Source: Leptospira neocaledonica (GTDB lineage Bacteria > Spirochaetota > Leptospiria > Leptospirales > Leptospiraceae). From it: DNA of 64,000 nucleotides. Each line of letters begins with the position of its first letter. Positions within the stretch are counted from its first letter, which is position 1. The notes below the pieces were generated by a model. That model was not told the origin of the DNA and ran no database searches. It was given only the letters and a program-made list of their open reading frames with translations. The translations under genes and the position numbers were made by a program. Below, piece by piece: positions 40,747-50,566 of the stretch. The stretch covers positions 62,001-126,000 of the forward strand of contig NZ_NPEA01000009.1 in the NCBI RefSeq assembly GCF_002812205.1. The letters run 5' to 3'.

Positions 40747-42831
40747 ATGAATTGTAAAAGTATTATTCTCTATTTCATTTTCTTCGCGTTATTTGCAGTT
40801 TCTTCTGTATATGCAGATGACAAGATCCACGTTAGTAAGGATATCGAACGACTACCTTTAGGTAAGTCTGTATATTATTTAGAAGATCCTGAAAGAAAAT
40901 TAACATTCGACGACATCTCCAAGCCGGATGCAGAGTCGAAATTTATAAAATCCGATAAGGATTCGTTGGATTTTGGACAATTAAATTATAATTATTGGTT
41001 TAGACTAACTTTCGAAAACGATACCCCGGAATCTGTTTCCAAACTTGTCGAGATCAATTATAGCAACATAGATATAGTTCAATTTTATAAGCCGAATCCC
41101 GATGGAACTTATTCTAAAGAGGAAAGCGGGATGCTTTTTCCTTTTTCCGCAAGAAGTTTTAAGAATCGCAACTTCGTTTATCAGATAGAGTTGCTGCCTG
41201 GACAACAAAAGACTTATTATTTAATGACTTGGACCAGTGGAGGCTTGAACATCCCTCTTACACTTTGGGATAAGGAAACTTTCTCTCAATATAACGCGGA
41301 TATGCAACATGGTTTAGGTTTATATTATGGAGTAATGGTTGTGATGATCCTCTATAATATTTTTATCTTCTTCTCCGTAAGAGATGTGAGCTATTTTTAC
41401 TACGTATCGTATATCTTAGGTTTTTTAGGAATACAATTGGTCCTAACCGGGCATGGATTTCAATACCTATGGCCTGCATTTCCTTTTTTACAAAGAAATT
41501 TTTACGTGGTCTTCACAGGTATCTGTATGGCCTCGGTGCTCTTATTCACAAAAAGATTTTTGAATACAAAGGAGAATGTTCCGAAATGGCTGGATAAATC
41601 CATGAAGGTGCTGATTGTCGCTCATGGATTTATCTTATTTACTCCTTTGGTTCTGCCTCCGGAGATTACAGTAAAATTGGCATTGGTCCTGACCCTTCCT
41701 GTTTTGATCTTCATTCCTACGGCTACAGTGATTAGCTTTTTGAAAAAGTTTCGTCCAGCACGTTATTTTCTTCTGGCGTTTACGGTTCTTACTGTTTCAG
41801 GAACGGTAGTAGTTCTGCGCTTTATCAACGTTTTGGGTTCTACTTTCTTAACTGAATACGGATTGTATTTGGGCTCTACTATGGAAGTTATCCTTCTTTC
41901 CATTGCTTTGGCGGACCGTATCAATATTATGAAAAAGGAAAAAGAAGAAGCCCAAGCAAAAACTTTGGAAATGCAAAAAATACTCACAGAGTCATATGCC
42001 AGATTCGTCCCGAAAGACTTTTTAGCAAATTTAGGAAAGGATTCAATTCTGGATGTGAGACTTGGAGACCAGATCCAGAAGGATATGGCAGTTTTATTCA
42101 GCGATATTCGTTCCTTTACTACATTATCGGAGCAGATGACTCCTGCGGAGAATTTTAATTTTATCAATTCTTATTTAAGTAGGATGAGTCCTATTATCCA
42201 AAGACATAATGGGTTTATAGACAAGTTTATTGGTGATGCGATTATGGCTCTATTTCAGAGAAACGTAATAGATGCAGTATCTGCCGGTGTAGAAATGCAA
42301 AGATATTTGAAAGAATACAATGAACATAGACATCGGCAAGGTTATATTCCTATTCAGATAGGGGTAGGGATCCATTCGGGTTCCTTAATGCTGGGTACAA
42401 TTGGAGCGGAAGAAAGGTTAGAAGGTACGGTGATTTCAGACACGGTCAACCTTGCGTCTCGGATCGAGAGTCTCACTAAAGTATATGGCTCTAGAATTGC
42501 AGTCAGCGAAAGTACGATCGAAGAAGTTAAAAAAGACGGCAAATTCCATTTCCGTTTTTTGGACAGAGTAAAGGTAAAAGGGAAACAACGACCTGTTTCA
42601 GTTTATGAAGTGTTCGACGGAGACGAGCCTCAGCACCAAGATCTGAAATTGAAAACCAAAGAATCCTATGAAAAAGGTGTGAAAGCATTCTATTCCAACT
42701 CATTCGAGGAAGCAAAACAGCAGTTTGAGAAAGTGATCTCACTCTTTCCGGATGATAAGGCTACTCAACTTTACTTAAAACGTTTGTACCCGGTAACTCA
42801 CGATCGAAAATTAGAAGAAGTAGAAGAATAG
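40747..42831 (+). CDS. 7TMR-DISM adenylate cyclase
   Basis: 694 residues: signal peptide, a 7TMR-DISM extracellular sensor domain (about 30-180), seven transmembrane helices (about 190-390), then a class III cyclase domain. All key residues are present: metal Asp in LFSDIRSFT and IGDAIM, Lys in FIDKFIGD, base-selecting Asp in SDTVNLASR and transition-state Asn and Arg. This predicts cAMP synthesis. The C-terminus holds a TPR-like helix pair (FEEAKQQFEKVISLFPDDKATQLY). It is followed by a paralogous receptor with a phosphatase output. Confidence 0.9.
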   Translation: MNCKSIILYFIFFALFAVSSVYADDKIHVSKDIERLPLGKSVYYLEDPERKLTFDDISKPDAESKFIKSDKDSLDFGQLNYNYWFRLTFENDTPESVSKLVEINYSNIDIVQFYKPNPDGTYSKEESGMLFPFSARSFKNRNFVYQIELLPGQQKTYYLMTWTSGGLNIPLTLWDKETFSQYNADMQHGLGLYYGVMVVMILYNIFIFFSVRDVSYFYYVSYILGFLGIQLVLTGHGFQYLWPAFPFLQRNFYVVFTGICMASVLLFTKRFLNTKENVPKWLDKSMKVLIVAHGFILFTPLVLPPEITVKLALVLTLPVLIFIPTATVISFLKKFRPARYFLLAFTVLTVSGTVVVLRFINVLGSTFLTEYGLYLGSTMEVILLSIALADRINIMKKEKEEAQAKTLEMQKILTESYARFVPKDFLANLGKDSILDVRLGDQIQKDMAVLFSDIRSFTTLSEQMTPAENFNFINSYLSRMSPIIQRHNGFIDKFIGDAIMALFQRNVIDAVSAGVEMQRYLKEYNEHRHRQGYIPIQIGVGIHSGSLMLGTIGAEERLEGTVISDTVNLASRIESLTKVYGSRIAVSESTIEEVKKDGKFHFRFLDRVKVKGKQRPVSVYEVFDGDEPQHQDLKLKTKESYEKGVKAFYSNSFEEAKQQFEKVISLFPDDKATQLYLKRLYPVTHDRKLEEVEE

Positions 42832-42948
42832 CCGACCTCGAATCGGTCGTCCGGTACTGATAAATCATCCTCTATTCGGAACTTGAAAGGGCTATTTTAT
42901 TCTTTCCTAAAGAAGGGAGGAGTAAAATATTCCTACAAACGTATTCCG

Positions 42949-45021
42949 ATGTACCTATCTAAGGTTTTTGTTCTAATTTTATGTTTTTCGGCCTCGTCTT
43001 TATTTTCGGAGGAGGTTATCCCTTTATCATCTCAAGTAGAGCGCAAAAGAATTAGCACTGAGGTCTATTTTTTAGAAGATTCTAATAAGGAGCTTGGAAT
43101 AGAGAAGGTTTCCTCAGGAGAATATTTCGGAAAATTCAAAAAATCGGATATGGATCCGCTGAACTTCGGACAGACTAACTTTGATTATTGGATCCGGATT
43201 ACCCTGAAAAACTCAGAAAAGACACAGATCCGAAAAATTTTAGAACTATATTATACGAATATAGATCGAGTCGACTTTTTTGCAGAGAATATATCCGGCA
43301 AACAGGAGTTAGTTAATTCCAGTGGGATGGCCTTTCCTTATCCTGTTCGAAAGGTAAATCACAGAAATTTTATCTATACCTTAGATTTCCAACCGGAACA
43401 GACCCGTACTTTTTATCTTAAGTTGAACACAAGCGGCGGTTTGGTGTTTCCACTTTTAGTATGGAATCCCGAGACCTTCTATCATCATAATGCTGATATT
43501 CATTTAGGTCTTGGATTGTATTACGGGATCATGTGTGTGATGATCCTTTACCATTTATTGATATTCTTATCTACTCGAGATATCAGCTATCTGTTTTTTG
43601 TTACCAATATTTTCGGATTTTTCGGAATACAGCTGGTTCTTACTGGTCACGGATTCCAATATCTTTGGTCGGAACATCCTGATCTCCAGAGGAACTTATA
43701 CGTAGTCTTTACCGGGATATGTATGTCTTCTTTGGTTTTATTCGCCCAAAAGTTTTTGAATACGGAAGAGAATATAAATCGTTATCTAAATAATTCTCTA
43801 CATTTTACTTGGGGAATTCATGCTCTTCTAACTTTTTCGCCTTTGTTTTTGCCTCCAGAGCTTACCGTCAAAGTAAGTTTGGCTCTTAGTATCCTTGCTC
43901 CTTCTTTGGTCTTGATCGCTGCTTCCATTTGTTTTTTTAAAAATTATAGACCTGCTCGATACTTCTTATTGGCGTTCAGCTTCTTATGTATTTCAGGGAT
44001 GTTTGTCGTTTTAAAATTTGCGAACCTTGTCGGAGTTTCTAATTGGGCGGATGATGGACTTTATATCGGTTCCTCTATGTCTGCATTGATATTCTCTTTT
44101 GCATTAGCTGATAAGATCAATATTCTAAAAAAAGAAAAAGAAGATGCACAGCGTAAGATTTTTGAAGCTCAGAAAGAAAATCTAGAAATGCAGAAAACGT
44201 TGAATGATTCTTTGGAAACCTTGGTGATAGAAAGAACCAAGACGATAGAAGAACAAAAGTTGGATATAGAAGCTAAGGCAAAATTGATCGAAAAGGACCT
44301 TGCGATTGCGGGTAAGATACAATTTTCACTTCTTCCTTCCGTTCTCCCTAAATCACATAACGTAAGAATTGCGTATAGATGTATCCCGATGCTTCATGTG
44401 GGAGGCGACTTCGTAGATCTGATTTCCGATCGGACAGGAAGGGCTCTCGGAATTTTTATTTGTGATGTGACAGGTCATGGAACGGGTGCGGCAATGTTGG
44501 CGGCGATGGTTAAGATGGCTTTGGCGGATTGGTCGGACTATTTAAGTGACCCTGGATACATGCTTGCAAAAATGAGAGCTCAGTTGATGGGGAAGTTGAA
44601 CGGAAATTTTGTGACTGCTACTATGATTACATTCTATCCTGAATCGGGACGGATACTAATCGCAAATGCAGGGCATCCTGAGGCGATCTTAATACGTAAA
44701 TCCAATGGAAAGCATGAAACTTATCGTCCGACTGGGATTGCGATCAATGAGTTCTTATCCACTCCGAATTACCAAACTCTAAAGACAGAATTGAGTAGAG
44801 GTGACAAGCTCGTATTATACACTGATGGTCTTCCTGAAGCCAGATCCAAAGAAGGTGACTTTTATGGAGACGATAGATTTTTAGATCTGCTTAAAAATTT
44901 TTCCGAATTGGAACCTGAACTTTTTTGTAATTCAGTAATCGGAAAAATCCAACATTTCACTCAAGAAGAACAAAGTTCTCACGATGACATGGCGATGGTC
45001 GTTCTGGAATATCTAGGCTAA
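42949..45021 (+). CDS. 7TMR-DISM receptor with PP2C/SpoIIE phosphatase domain
   Basis: About 690 residues: signal peptide, DISM sensor and seven helices closely resembling the cyclase before it, then a coiled-coil linker and a SpoIIE-type PP2C domain. The metal ligands are visible in HVGGDFVDL, FICDVTGHGTGAAM, LYTDGLPEARS and SSHDDMAM. Such enzymes usually dephosphorylate an anti-sigma-factor antagonist. Start choice is unsure: the ATG at 42949 opens the signal peptide, while an in-frame TTG at 42883 would add 22 residues; GGAGGAG (42916-42922) lies between them. Confidence 0.87.
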   Translation: MYLSKVFVLILCFSASSLFSEEVIPLSSQVERKRISTEVYFLEDSNKELGIEKVSSGEYFGKFKKSDMDPLNFGQTNFDYWIRITLKNSEKTQIRKILELYYTNIDRVDFFAENISGKQELVNSSGMAFPYPVRKVNHRNFIYTLDFQPEQTRTFYLKLNTSGGLVFPLLVWNPETFYHHNADIHLGLGLYYGIMCVMILYHLLIFLSTRDISYLFFVTNIFGFFGIQLVLTGHGFQYLWSEHPDLQRNLYVVFTGICMSSLVLFAQKFLNTEENINRYLNNSLHFTWGIHALLTFSPLFLPPELTVKVSLALSILAPSLVLIAASICFFKNYRPARYFLLAFSFLCISGMFVVLKFANLVGVSNWADDGLYIGSSMSALIFSFALADKINILKKEKEDAQRKIFEAQKENLEMQKTLNDSLETLVIERTKTIEEQKLDIEAKAKLIEKDLAIAGKIQFSLLPSVLPKSHNVRIAYRCIPMLHVGGDFVDLISDRTGRALGIFICDVTGHGTGAAMLAAMVKMALADWSDYLSDPGYMLAKMRAQLMGKLNGNFVTATMITFYPESGRILIANAGHPEAILIRKSNGKHETYRPTGIAINEFLSTPNYQTLKTELSRGDKLVLYTDGLPEARSKEGDFYGDDRFLDLLKNFSELEPELFCNSVIGKIQHFTQEEQSSHDDMAMVVLEYLG

Positions 45022-45106
45022 CTCCTTCTTTACCTTTTTCATACGGGATGCTGTAGAAATACCTCTCCCTATTCCGATATTTAACTCAGCCTTCTTAGGT
45101 TGAATT

Positions 45107-46408
45107 ATGATAAGCTCGAATAACCGCGTTAGAGTATATTGGGATATACTCGTATTCATATGTATATTTTGGGCTTCCTTGGAATCTCCTCTTAGAATCG
45201 TTATTTCTTACGATCAGAACCTTCTTTTAACAGGGATCTATTTTTTCATAGATTCGGTCTTTGCATTGGACATCATTTGGAATTGTGTCACTCCGGAATA
45301 CAAAGATGGTAAATGGGTCGTTATACGATCTGAAGTGATCAGAGATTATTTAAAGTCTTGGTTTGTTATAGATCTAATTGCGGCTATACCTTTCGAATAC
45401 GCTACTCTTAAAATTTTCGGCCTGCAACAATCCCAATATCCTTATCTATATCTTATCTTAGGAGTTACTCGCATCTTAAAAGTATTCAGGATATCGGACA
45501 TTCTACATAGGATCAATCTTGCCTTCCAACCCACACCAGGGATCCTAAGATTAGTTCTCTTTGCATTCTGGGTTACATTAGTCGCCCATTGGTGCGCGGT
45601 TGGCTGGTTGTTTATGGATGATCTCCAAGATTATCAGACTGGTCGGTCTGAATATATTAGAGCTTTATATTGGACTGTAACCACGATTGCCACCGTAGGT
45701 TATGGAGACATCACTCCTTCTACAGATCTGCAGAGAATATATACAATATTCGTAATGATGCTCGGAGCAGGGGTGTATGCAACAGTAATCGGTAATATCG
45801 CAAGTATATTGGGAAATCTAGATCTAGCTAAGGCTGCACAAATGAAAAAGATGGCCCAGGTTGACTCTTTTTTAAAGGCTAGAAACATTCCGACAGACAT
45901 GCGGAAAAGAGTGCGTGATTATTATATGTACATTATAGATAGAGGATGGGGAGAAGATGAAAGTCTACTTTTGAATGACCTTCCTTTATCTTTGAGAAAA
46001 GAAGTAAAGATACAATTGCATCGGAGTTTATTAGAGAAGGTCCCTTTTTTAAAAGGTGCCGATCCTGCATTGGTAGCAAGTTTGGTATTTTCTTTAAAAC
46101 CTACAATTTTCCTGAAAGGTGATACGGTTTTTAGAAAAGGAGAGAAGGGAGATAGCCTCTATATTTTGAGCGAAGGTTCTGTAGATATATTAGGCTCCGA
46201 TGACAAAACTGTCTTGATAAACTTGCAGGAAGGTCAGTTCTTCGGTGAGTTAGCGTTGGTAACAGACGAACCTAGATCTGCAACAGTAAGAGCTATGAGC
46301 ACCTGTGAAATTTATACTTTAAGTAAGTCGGATTTCGATCACTCTTTAGAACGATTCTCAGAATTCAGATCCGCTATAGAGGAATCTGTTTCCAATTTGA
46401 AAAAATAA
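45107..46408 (+). CDS. cyclic-nucleotide-gated potassium channel, SthK/LliK-like
   Basis: 433 residues: six transmembrane helices with a positively charged S4 (TRILKVFRISD), the K+ selectivity filter TVGYGD in TTIATVGYGDITPST, a C-linker, and a C-terminal cyclic-nucleotide-binding domain. The phosphate-binding cassette is FFGELALVTDEPRSATVRA, including the conserved Arg. It closely fits the prokaryotic CNG channels SthK and LliK, the latter from a leptospire and studied by cryo-EM. Its neighbours include an intact adenylate cyclase, which could make its ligand. Confidence 0.92.
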   Translation: MISSNNRVRVYWDILVFICIFWASLESPLRIVISYDQNLLLTGIYFFIDSVFALDIIWNCVTPEYKDGKWVVIRSEVIRDYLKSWFVIDLIAAIPFEYATLKIFGLQQSQYPYLYLILGVTRILKVFRISDILHRINLAFQPTPGILRLVLFAFWVTLVAHWCAVGWLFMDDLQDYQTGRSEYIRALYWTVTTIATVGYGDITPSTDLQRIYTIFVMMLGAGVYATVIGNIASILGNLDLAKAAQMKKMAQVDSFLKARNIPTDMRKRVRDYYMYIIDRGWGEDESLLLNDLPLSLRKEVKIQLHRSLLEKVPFLKGADPALVASLVFSLKPTIFLKGDTVFRKGEKGDSLYILSEGSVDILGSDDKTVLINLQEGQFFGELALVTDEPRSATVRAMSTCEIYTLSKSDFDHSLERFSEFRSAIEESVSNLKK

Positions 46409-46447
46409 CAACTTCCATTCTCTTTTTAAGATCTGTTTCGAAATTAC

Positions 46448-46475
46448 TTGACCGACTCGCAAATTCTGCTAAAAA
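46448..46475 (+). promoter_or_regulatory. candidate promoter of the DUF1761 gene
   Basis: TTGACC (46448-46453) and TAAAAA (46470-46475) are 16 nt apart, followed by AGGAG (46490-46494) 5 nt before the ATG at 46500. The -10 is weak, so confidence is modest. Confidence 0.45.
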
Positions 46476-46499
46476 GCACGGGCTGAAATAGGAGAATTT

Positions 46500-46940
46500 A
46501 TGCTACCGGTAATACCGTTGAATTATTTGGCAATTTTGGTTGGGGTTCTTGCAAACGTAGTGATCGGATTTCTTTGGTTCGGACCGATCTTCGGTAAAGT
46601 TTGGGCTAAAGAAATGGGTTACGAGAATATGGAACCTGATACCAAGCAGATGTTAAAATCCATGGGTATCATGATCATCGGTTCTTTTCTAACAGCATTT
46701 GTTTTAGCTCATAGTTTATTTGTTTGGAAACCTTCTTCTTGGAATCTTCCGGGAGATGGGCCTGCTTGGATGTATGGAGCTTATGCTGCATTCTATACTT
46801 GGTTGGGTTTTTATATACCAATGCTTTTAGGTTCTGTAGCTTGGGAATCCAGATCTTGGAAATTGTTTTTTATCAATGCAGGGTATAATTTAGTTTCCTT
46901 AGCGGCTATAGGTCAGATCCTCGCTGTTTGGCCTGCTTAA
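46500..46940 (+). CDS. DUF1761 family membrane protein
   Basis: 146 residues with four hydrophobic segments and the family's N-terminal VVIGFLWFGPIFGKVWAKEMG motif. DUF1761 proteins are small integral membrane proteins of unknown function. AGGAG precedes the ATG, and an intrinsic terminator follows, so it is probably a single-gene transcript. Confidence 0.85.
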   Translation: MLPVIPLNYLAILVGVLANVVIGFLWFGPIFGKVWAKEMGYENMEPDTKQMLKSMGIMIIGSFLTAFVLAHSLFVWKPSSWNLPGDGPAWMYGAYAAFYTWLGFYIPMLLGSVAWESRSWKLFFINAGYNLVSLAAIGQILAVWPA

Positions 46941-46966
46941 TAATTAATCCACATTCCTGATATGTA

Positions 46967-46997
46967 AAAAAGGGATTCCAAATCGGAATCCCTTTTT
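46967..46997 (+). terminator. intrinsic terminator
   Basis: A 13-bp stem (AAAAAGGGATTCC, 46967-46979; GGAATCCCTTTTT, 46985-46997) with a 5-nt loop. The A-tract and T-tract make it usable from both directions. Confidence 0.9.
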
Positions 46998-47050
46998 GTA
47001 TCCTAAGCTAAAATCAGAAATTTTTTTCCGAAGGATATCCGGAAGTTCTC

Positions 47051-49105
47051 TTGAAAAGTAAGCATAACGTATTAATTTTTATTCCCTCTTTGATCGGAGC
47101 TTTAGTTCTACTCGGCTGGTTACTCGATATCGAGATCCTGAAACGACCAAGAGCTTCAATGGTTGCGATGAACCCGATGTCTGCACTTTCTTTCGTTTTG
47201 CTGGGATTGGCGCTTTATCTCAATTTAAATCAACCTGATTCCAAACCCTCCCGTAATACCATACGTTTTATTGCGTTATCTGTTATCATCATTGGTCTTT
47301 CTAAATTATATTCTATTGTCAGTGGGTTTGATCTAGGAATGGATACTCTCCTTTTTCCGGATAAGATCTCAAAAGTTATCGTAAGCGGTTTTACGAATCG
47401 AATGGCTCCAAATACTGCTTTCGATTTTGTGATACTCGGAGCAGCGGTTTTTTTAAGTTCTTTTCGAAGGGAAGTATTAAGTTCCATCTCCAATTATTTA
47501 TGCATTTTAGTTCTTTTGATCGGACTTTTCTCTGTGATTGGCTATGTGTATCAGGTTCGGGAATTTTATGGGATTCTTTCCTTCATTCCTATGGCAATTC
47601 ATACCGCTATTAGTTTTATTTTTTGTTCCTTCTCCCTTCTGTTGATCAATGGACATTCAGGATTTATGAGGGTATTCACGAGCAAAAGTTCTGGAGGAAT
47701 TTTAGCACGAGTTTTAATTCCATTTTTAATTATCGTTCCTGTCATATTCGGTTACATACGTATTTATTTGAATAAGATCAATCCGGTCAGTTTGGAACTA
47801 GGAGTAGGGTTCCTAATGACCGGGATTATACTCACCTTTTTTGTTCTGGTTTGGTTCGTAGCCACTCAATTGGAAAAATCGGATCTCGCAAGGACTGATG
47901 CCGAAAAAAAACTTTCGGAACTGAACCACGAATTGGAGAAGATGGTTAGCTCTAAAACTATGGATCTATTCAAAAGTGAGAATAGATTTAGGACAATTTT
48001 AGAACAATTTCCTTATCCCGTATTAACTTACGATCCGGAAGGTGTTTGTACGGGCACTAATTTTGCTTGGGAAGAAATGTGGAATACCAGAAGAGACGTA
48101 TTAGTCGATTATAATATATTAAAGGATCCTCAGATAAAAGAGGCGGGATTTTTTCCCTTTGTGGAGAAGGCATTCCGCGGAGAACCCGCGATCTCCGAAC
48201 CTTTTCTTTATGATCCTAAGTTGATCGGGAGTTCAGGAAGAGATCGTTGGTTGCAAATGGTGCTTTATCCCGTTAAAAACACTGCAGGGAATATCTTAGA
48301 GATAATTGTAGTCCACCAAGACATTACTGCAAGCAAGGAAGCAGAGAATGAGATCCGCTTACTAAATAATGAATTGGAAGAAAGAGTAAAGATACGCACG
48401 GAACAATTAGTTTTGGCTAATAAAGAATTGGAATCTTTCTCTTATTCCATTTCTCACGATTTAAGAGCCCCAATCCGAGGGATCAGTGGATTTACCCAGA
48501 TCTTAATGGAAGATTATGGAGTGAATTTTGATGCAGAAGGAAAAAGGATCATCGGAAAAATTATAGAGAATGCCAAGCAGATGGGGCAGTTGGTGGATGA
48601 TCTTCTTGAATTTTCTAGGTTGGGAAGAACAGAATTGGCCGAGAGAGAAATTTCTATGAAAGAACTGGCCGTTACCGTATATAAAGAATTGCTAAACTTG
48701 GAATCAGAAAGAGAAATCCGTTTTGAAATACAAGATATTCCAAACGTAAGAGCGGATCAGCCAGCGGTTCGTCAACTTTGGGTGAATCTGATCTCGAATG
48801 CTATCAAATATACTAAAAAAATCGGATCACCTACCATCCAGGTCGGCTCCACGGAATCCGATGAGGGAACCGTTTTTTATGTCAAAGATAATGGTGCTGG
48901 TTTTAATATGCAGTACTATCATAAACTTTTCGGTGTCTTTCAACGGTTACATTCCAATTCGGATTTCGAAGGTACCGGAGTTGGACTAGCTATAGTAAAA
49001 AGAATCGCTTCCCGCCATGGGGGAAGGGTATGGGCAGAATCCAAAGAGGGAGAAGGGGCTACCTTCTATTTTACTTTGCCAGGCCAAGATCCTAAACTAA
49101 AGTGA
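47051..49105 (+). CDS. membrane sensor histidine kinase with PAS domain
   Basis: 684 residues from a TTG that follows GGAAG by 5 nt. About eight hydrophobic segments (residues 5-275) form an unassigned membrane sensor. A PAS domain follows (FRTILEQFPYPVLTYDPEG to VVHQDITASKEAE), then the dimerisation/phosphoacceptor helix with the H-box SYSISHDLRAP. A HATPase_c domain ends it, with N-box NLISNAIKYT, G1 VKDNGAGF and G2 GTGVGLAIVK. No receiver domain or partner regulator gene lies beside it, so it is an orphan kinase. Confidence 0.92.
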   Translation: MKSKHNVLIFIPSLIGALVLLGWLLDIEILKRPRASMVAMNPMSALSFVLLGLALYLNLNQPDSKPSRNTIRFIALSVIIIGLSKLYSIVSGFDLGMDTLLFPDKISKVIVSGFTNRMAPNTAFDFVILGAAVFLSSFRREVLSSISNYLCILVLLIGLFSVIGYVYQVREFYGILSFIPMAIHTAISFIFCSFSLLLINGHSGFMRVFTSKSSGGILARVLIPFLIIVPVIFGYIRIYLNKINPVSLELGVGFLMTGIILTFFVLVWFVATQLEKSDLARTDAEKKLSELNHELEKMVSSKTMDLFKSENRFRTILEQFPYPVLTYDPEGVCTGTNFAWEEMWNTRRDVLVDYNILKDPQIKEAGFFPFVEKAFRGEPAISEPFLYDPKLIGSSGRDRWLQMVLYPVKNTAGNILEIIVVHQDITASKEAENEIRLLNNELEERVKIRTEQLVLANKELESFSYSISHDLRAPIRGISGFTQILMEDYGVNFDAEGKRIIGKIIENAKQMGQLVDDLLEFSRLGRTELAEREISMKELAVTVYKELLNLESEREIRFEIQDIPNVRADQPAVRQLWVNLISNAIKYTKKIGSPTIQVGSTESDEGTVFYVKDNGAGFNMQYYHKLFGVFQRLHSNSDFEGTGVGLAIVKRIASRHGGRVWAESKEGEGATFYFTLPGQDPKLK

Positions 49106-50557
49106 TTCTAAAAATTTAACTAGTTGGTTCCTTTGGGAAGAAGAAAGTCCCAAAATATGCTGTTTACTTCTCTCTGCCTCTCCTCCATGCCATATGATGG
49201 CTTCCATAAAAGTTTCTGCCCTACCGTCATGCAATAATTGTAATGTTCCATTTACTTTGGAAACGAGACCTATCCCCCAAAGAGGAGGTGTTCTCCATTC
49301 TCTTCCGGAAGCCAAGTGGTCTGGTCTTCCGTCTTTCAGGCCTTCTCCCATATCATGCAATAGAAGATCCGTATACGGTCGGATGATCTGCATTGATATC
49401 TCAGGAGCGCCAGGAATATTACCTGTTGATAATTTAGAAATATGGCAAGAATTACATCCTGCTTGGAAAAAAATCCGCTTACCCATAAGGACTTCGGAAG
49501 AAGAAGGAGATCTCCTCGCAGGAACAGCAATCAGTCTCATATACTTTACCATCATATCTATCTTTGTAGTATTCAATTCGGGTAGGGTTCCATGGGGAGA
49601 AGAATCACAAGCAGTCTGAACGGACGTACAGTTCTTGAAAGGAAAAAGTGGACTTGTTATTCCTATATCTTCTAAAAACGCTCGAGAGCCTTGTTGTTTT
49701 AAATTGGGTTCGTTTGCTTTCCAGCCGAATCTTCCTATTTTATTTGTTCCACTCACCAGATCCGGAACTAAATTAATCCTTCCTGATATTCCATCCAGAT
49801 TAGAATCAGATTCGTCCTGTAAGGATAACAAAGTTTCATCCGAGATTGCTTCTAATAATCCCATCCCGATCACCTTGGAAGTGTTTCTAAGAGAATATAC
49901 ATCCCCGTTAGAGGTTAAGGGGCCATAATTCAGATTGGAAAATTCTACTTTCGGTTTTCTTAATGTATATGAAGTCCCGTCTTGAAAAACTCCTTCTATT
50001 TGCGAATAAGAAACGGAAGCTATTCCTTCGGCCGGGACTCCGTTCAGAGAGAATGGTTGGAATTGTCCTCCGTAATTAGGATCATTACTGAGTCGCACTA
50101 ACGCAGTGAACATGGTTTCTTCAGGTCCGGAAGGGACTTTTCCGATTCCATTTCCCACATGACAGGCCAAGCAAGAATTTGCATTGAATAGGGGACCAAG
50201 TCCTCGTCTATCAATCTGTCCCGAGCTGGAATTTTCCCAAGGGACTTCGAAGACTGATTGTCCTACAGTAAAATCGGAAATTTTATCCAAAGGAAGCCCG
50301 GGTGCAAATTGTAAATATGCCCTGGATGTAAAATCGAAGGAGGTCATTCCTTTACCTCCGGATAATTCTTCTCCTTCTTCATATTCCCAGGAATCATCCT
50401 GGCCTCCGGCAACGGAAACCAATGGGTAAATCTCGGAAAATCTGCAAGATAGATCTTGAGAGATACAATTCCCTTTTCCGAAAACTTGTTTTCCGAATTC
50501 GGAACATCCCATTAGAAAAATAGAAAATACTAATAGGTAGTTTTTTATAGTAAGCAC
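49097..50557 (-). CDS. di-heme oxidoreductase (DUF1111-like cytochrome), lipoprotein
   Basis: 486 residues, GTG start, with a signal peptide and lipobox LMGC. Two heme c sites are present, CLACHVGNG (about residue 130) and CNSCHISKL (about residue 370). The C-terminal GEGLKDGRPDHLASGREWRTPPLWGIG is typical of the di-heme thiol-oxidoreductase/peroxidase-like family. It should act in the periplasm in electron transfer. It starts 9 nt after the RCC1 lipoprotein gene and is probably co-transcribed with it. Its 3' end overlaps the histidine kinase gene by 9 nt in a convergent arrangement. Confidence 0.85.
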   Translation of the reverse strand: MLTIKNYLLVFSIFLMGCSEFGKQVFGKGNCISQDLSCRFSEIYPLVSVAGGQDDSWEYEEGEELSGGKGMTSFDFTSRAYLQFAPGLPLDKISDFTVGQSVFEVPWENSSSGQIDRRGLGPLFNANSCLACHVGNGIGKVPSGPEETMFTALVRLSNDPNYGGQFQPFSLNGVPAEGIASVSYSQIEGVFQDGTSYTLRKPKVEFSNLNYGPLTSNGDVYSLRNTSKVIGMGLLEAISDETLLSLQDESDSNLDGISGRINLVPDLVSGTNKIGRFGWKANEPNLKQQGSRAFLEDIGITSPLFPFKNCTSVQTACDSSPHGTLPELNTTKIDMMVKYMRLIAVPARRSPSSSEVLMGKRIFFQAGCNSCHISKLSTGNIPGAPEISMQIIRPYTDLLLHDMGEGLKDGRPDHLASGREWRTPPLWGIGLVSKVNGTLQLLHDGRAETFMEAIIWHGGEAERSKQHILGLSSSQRNQLVKFLESL

Positions 50558-50566
50558 TGTTTATTC

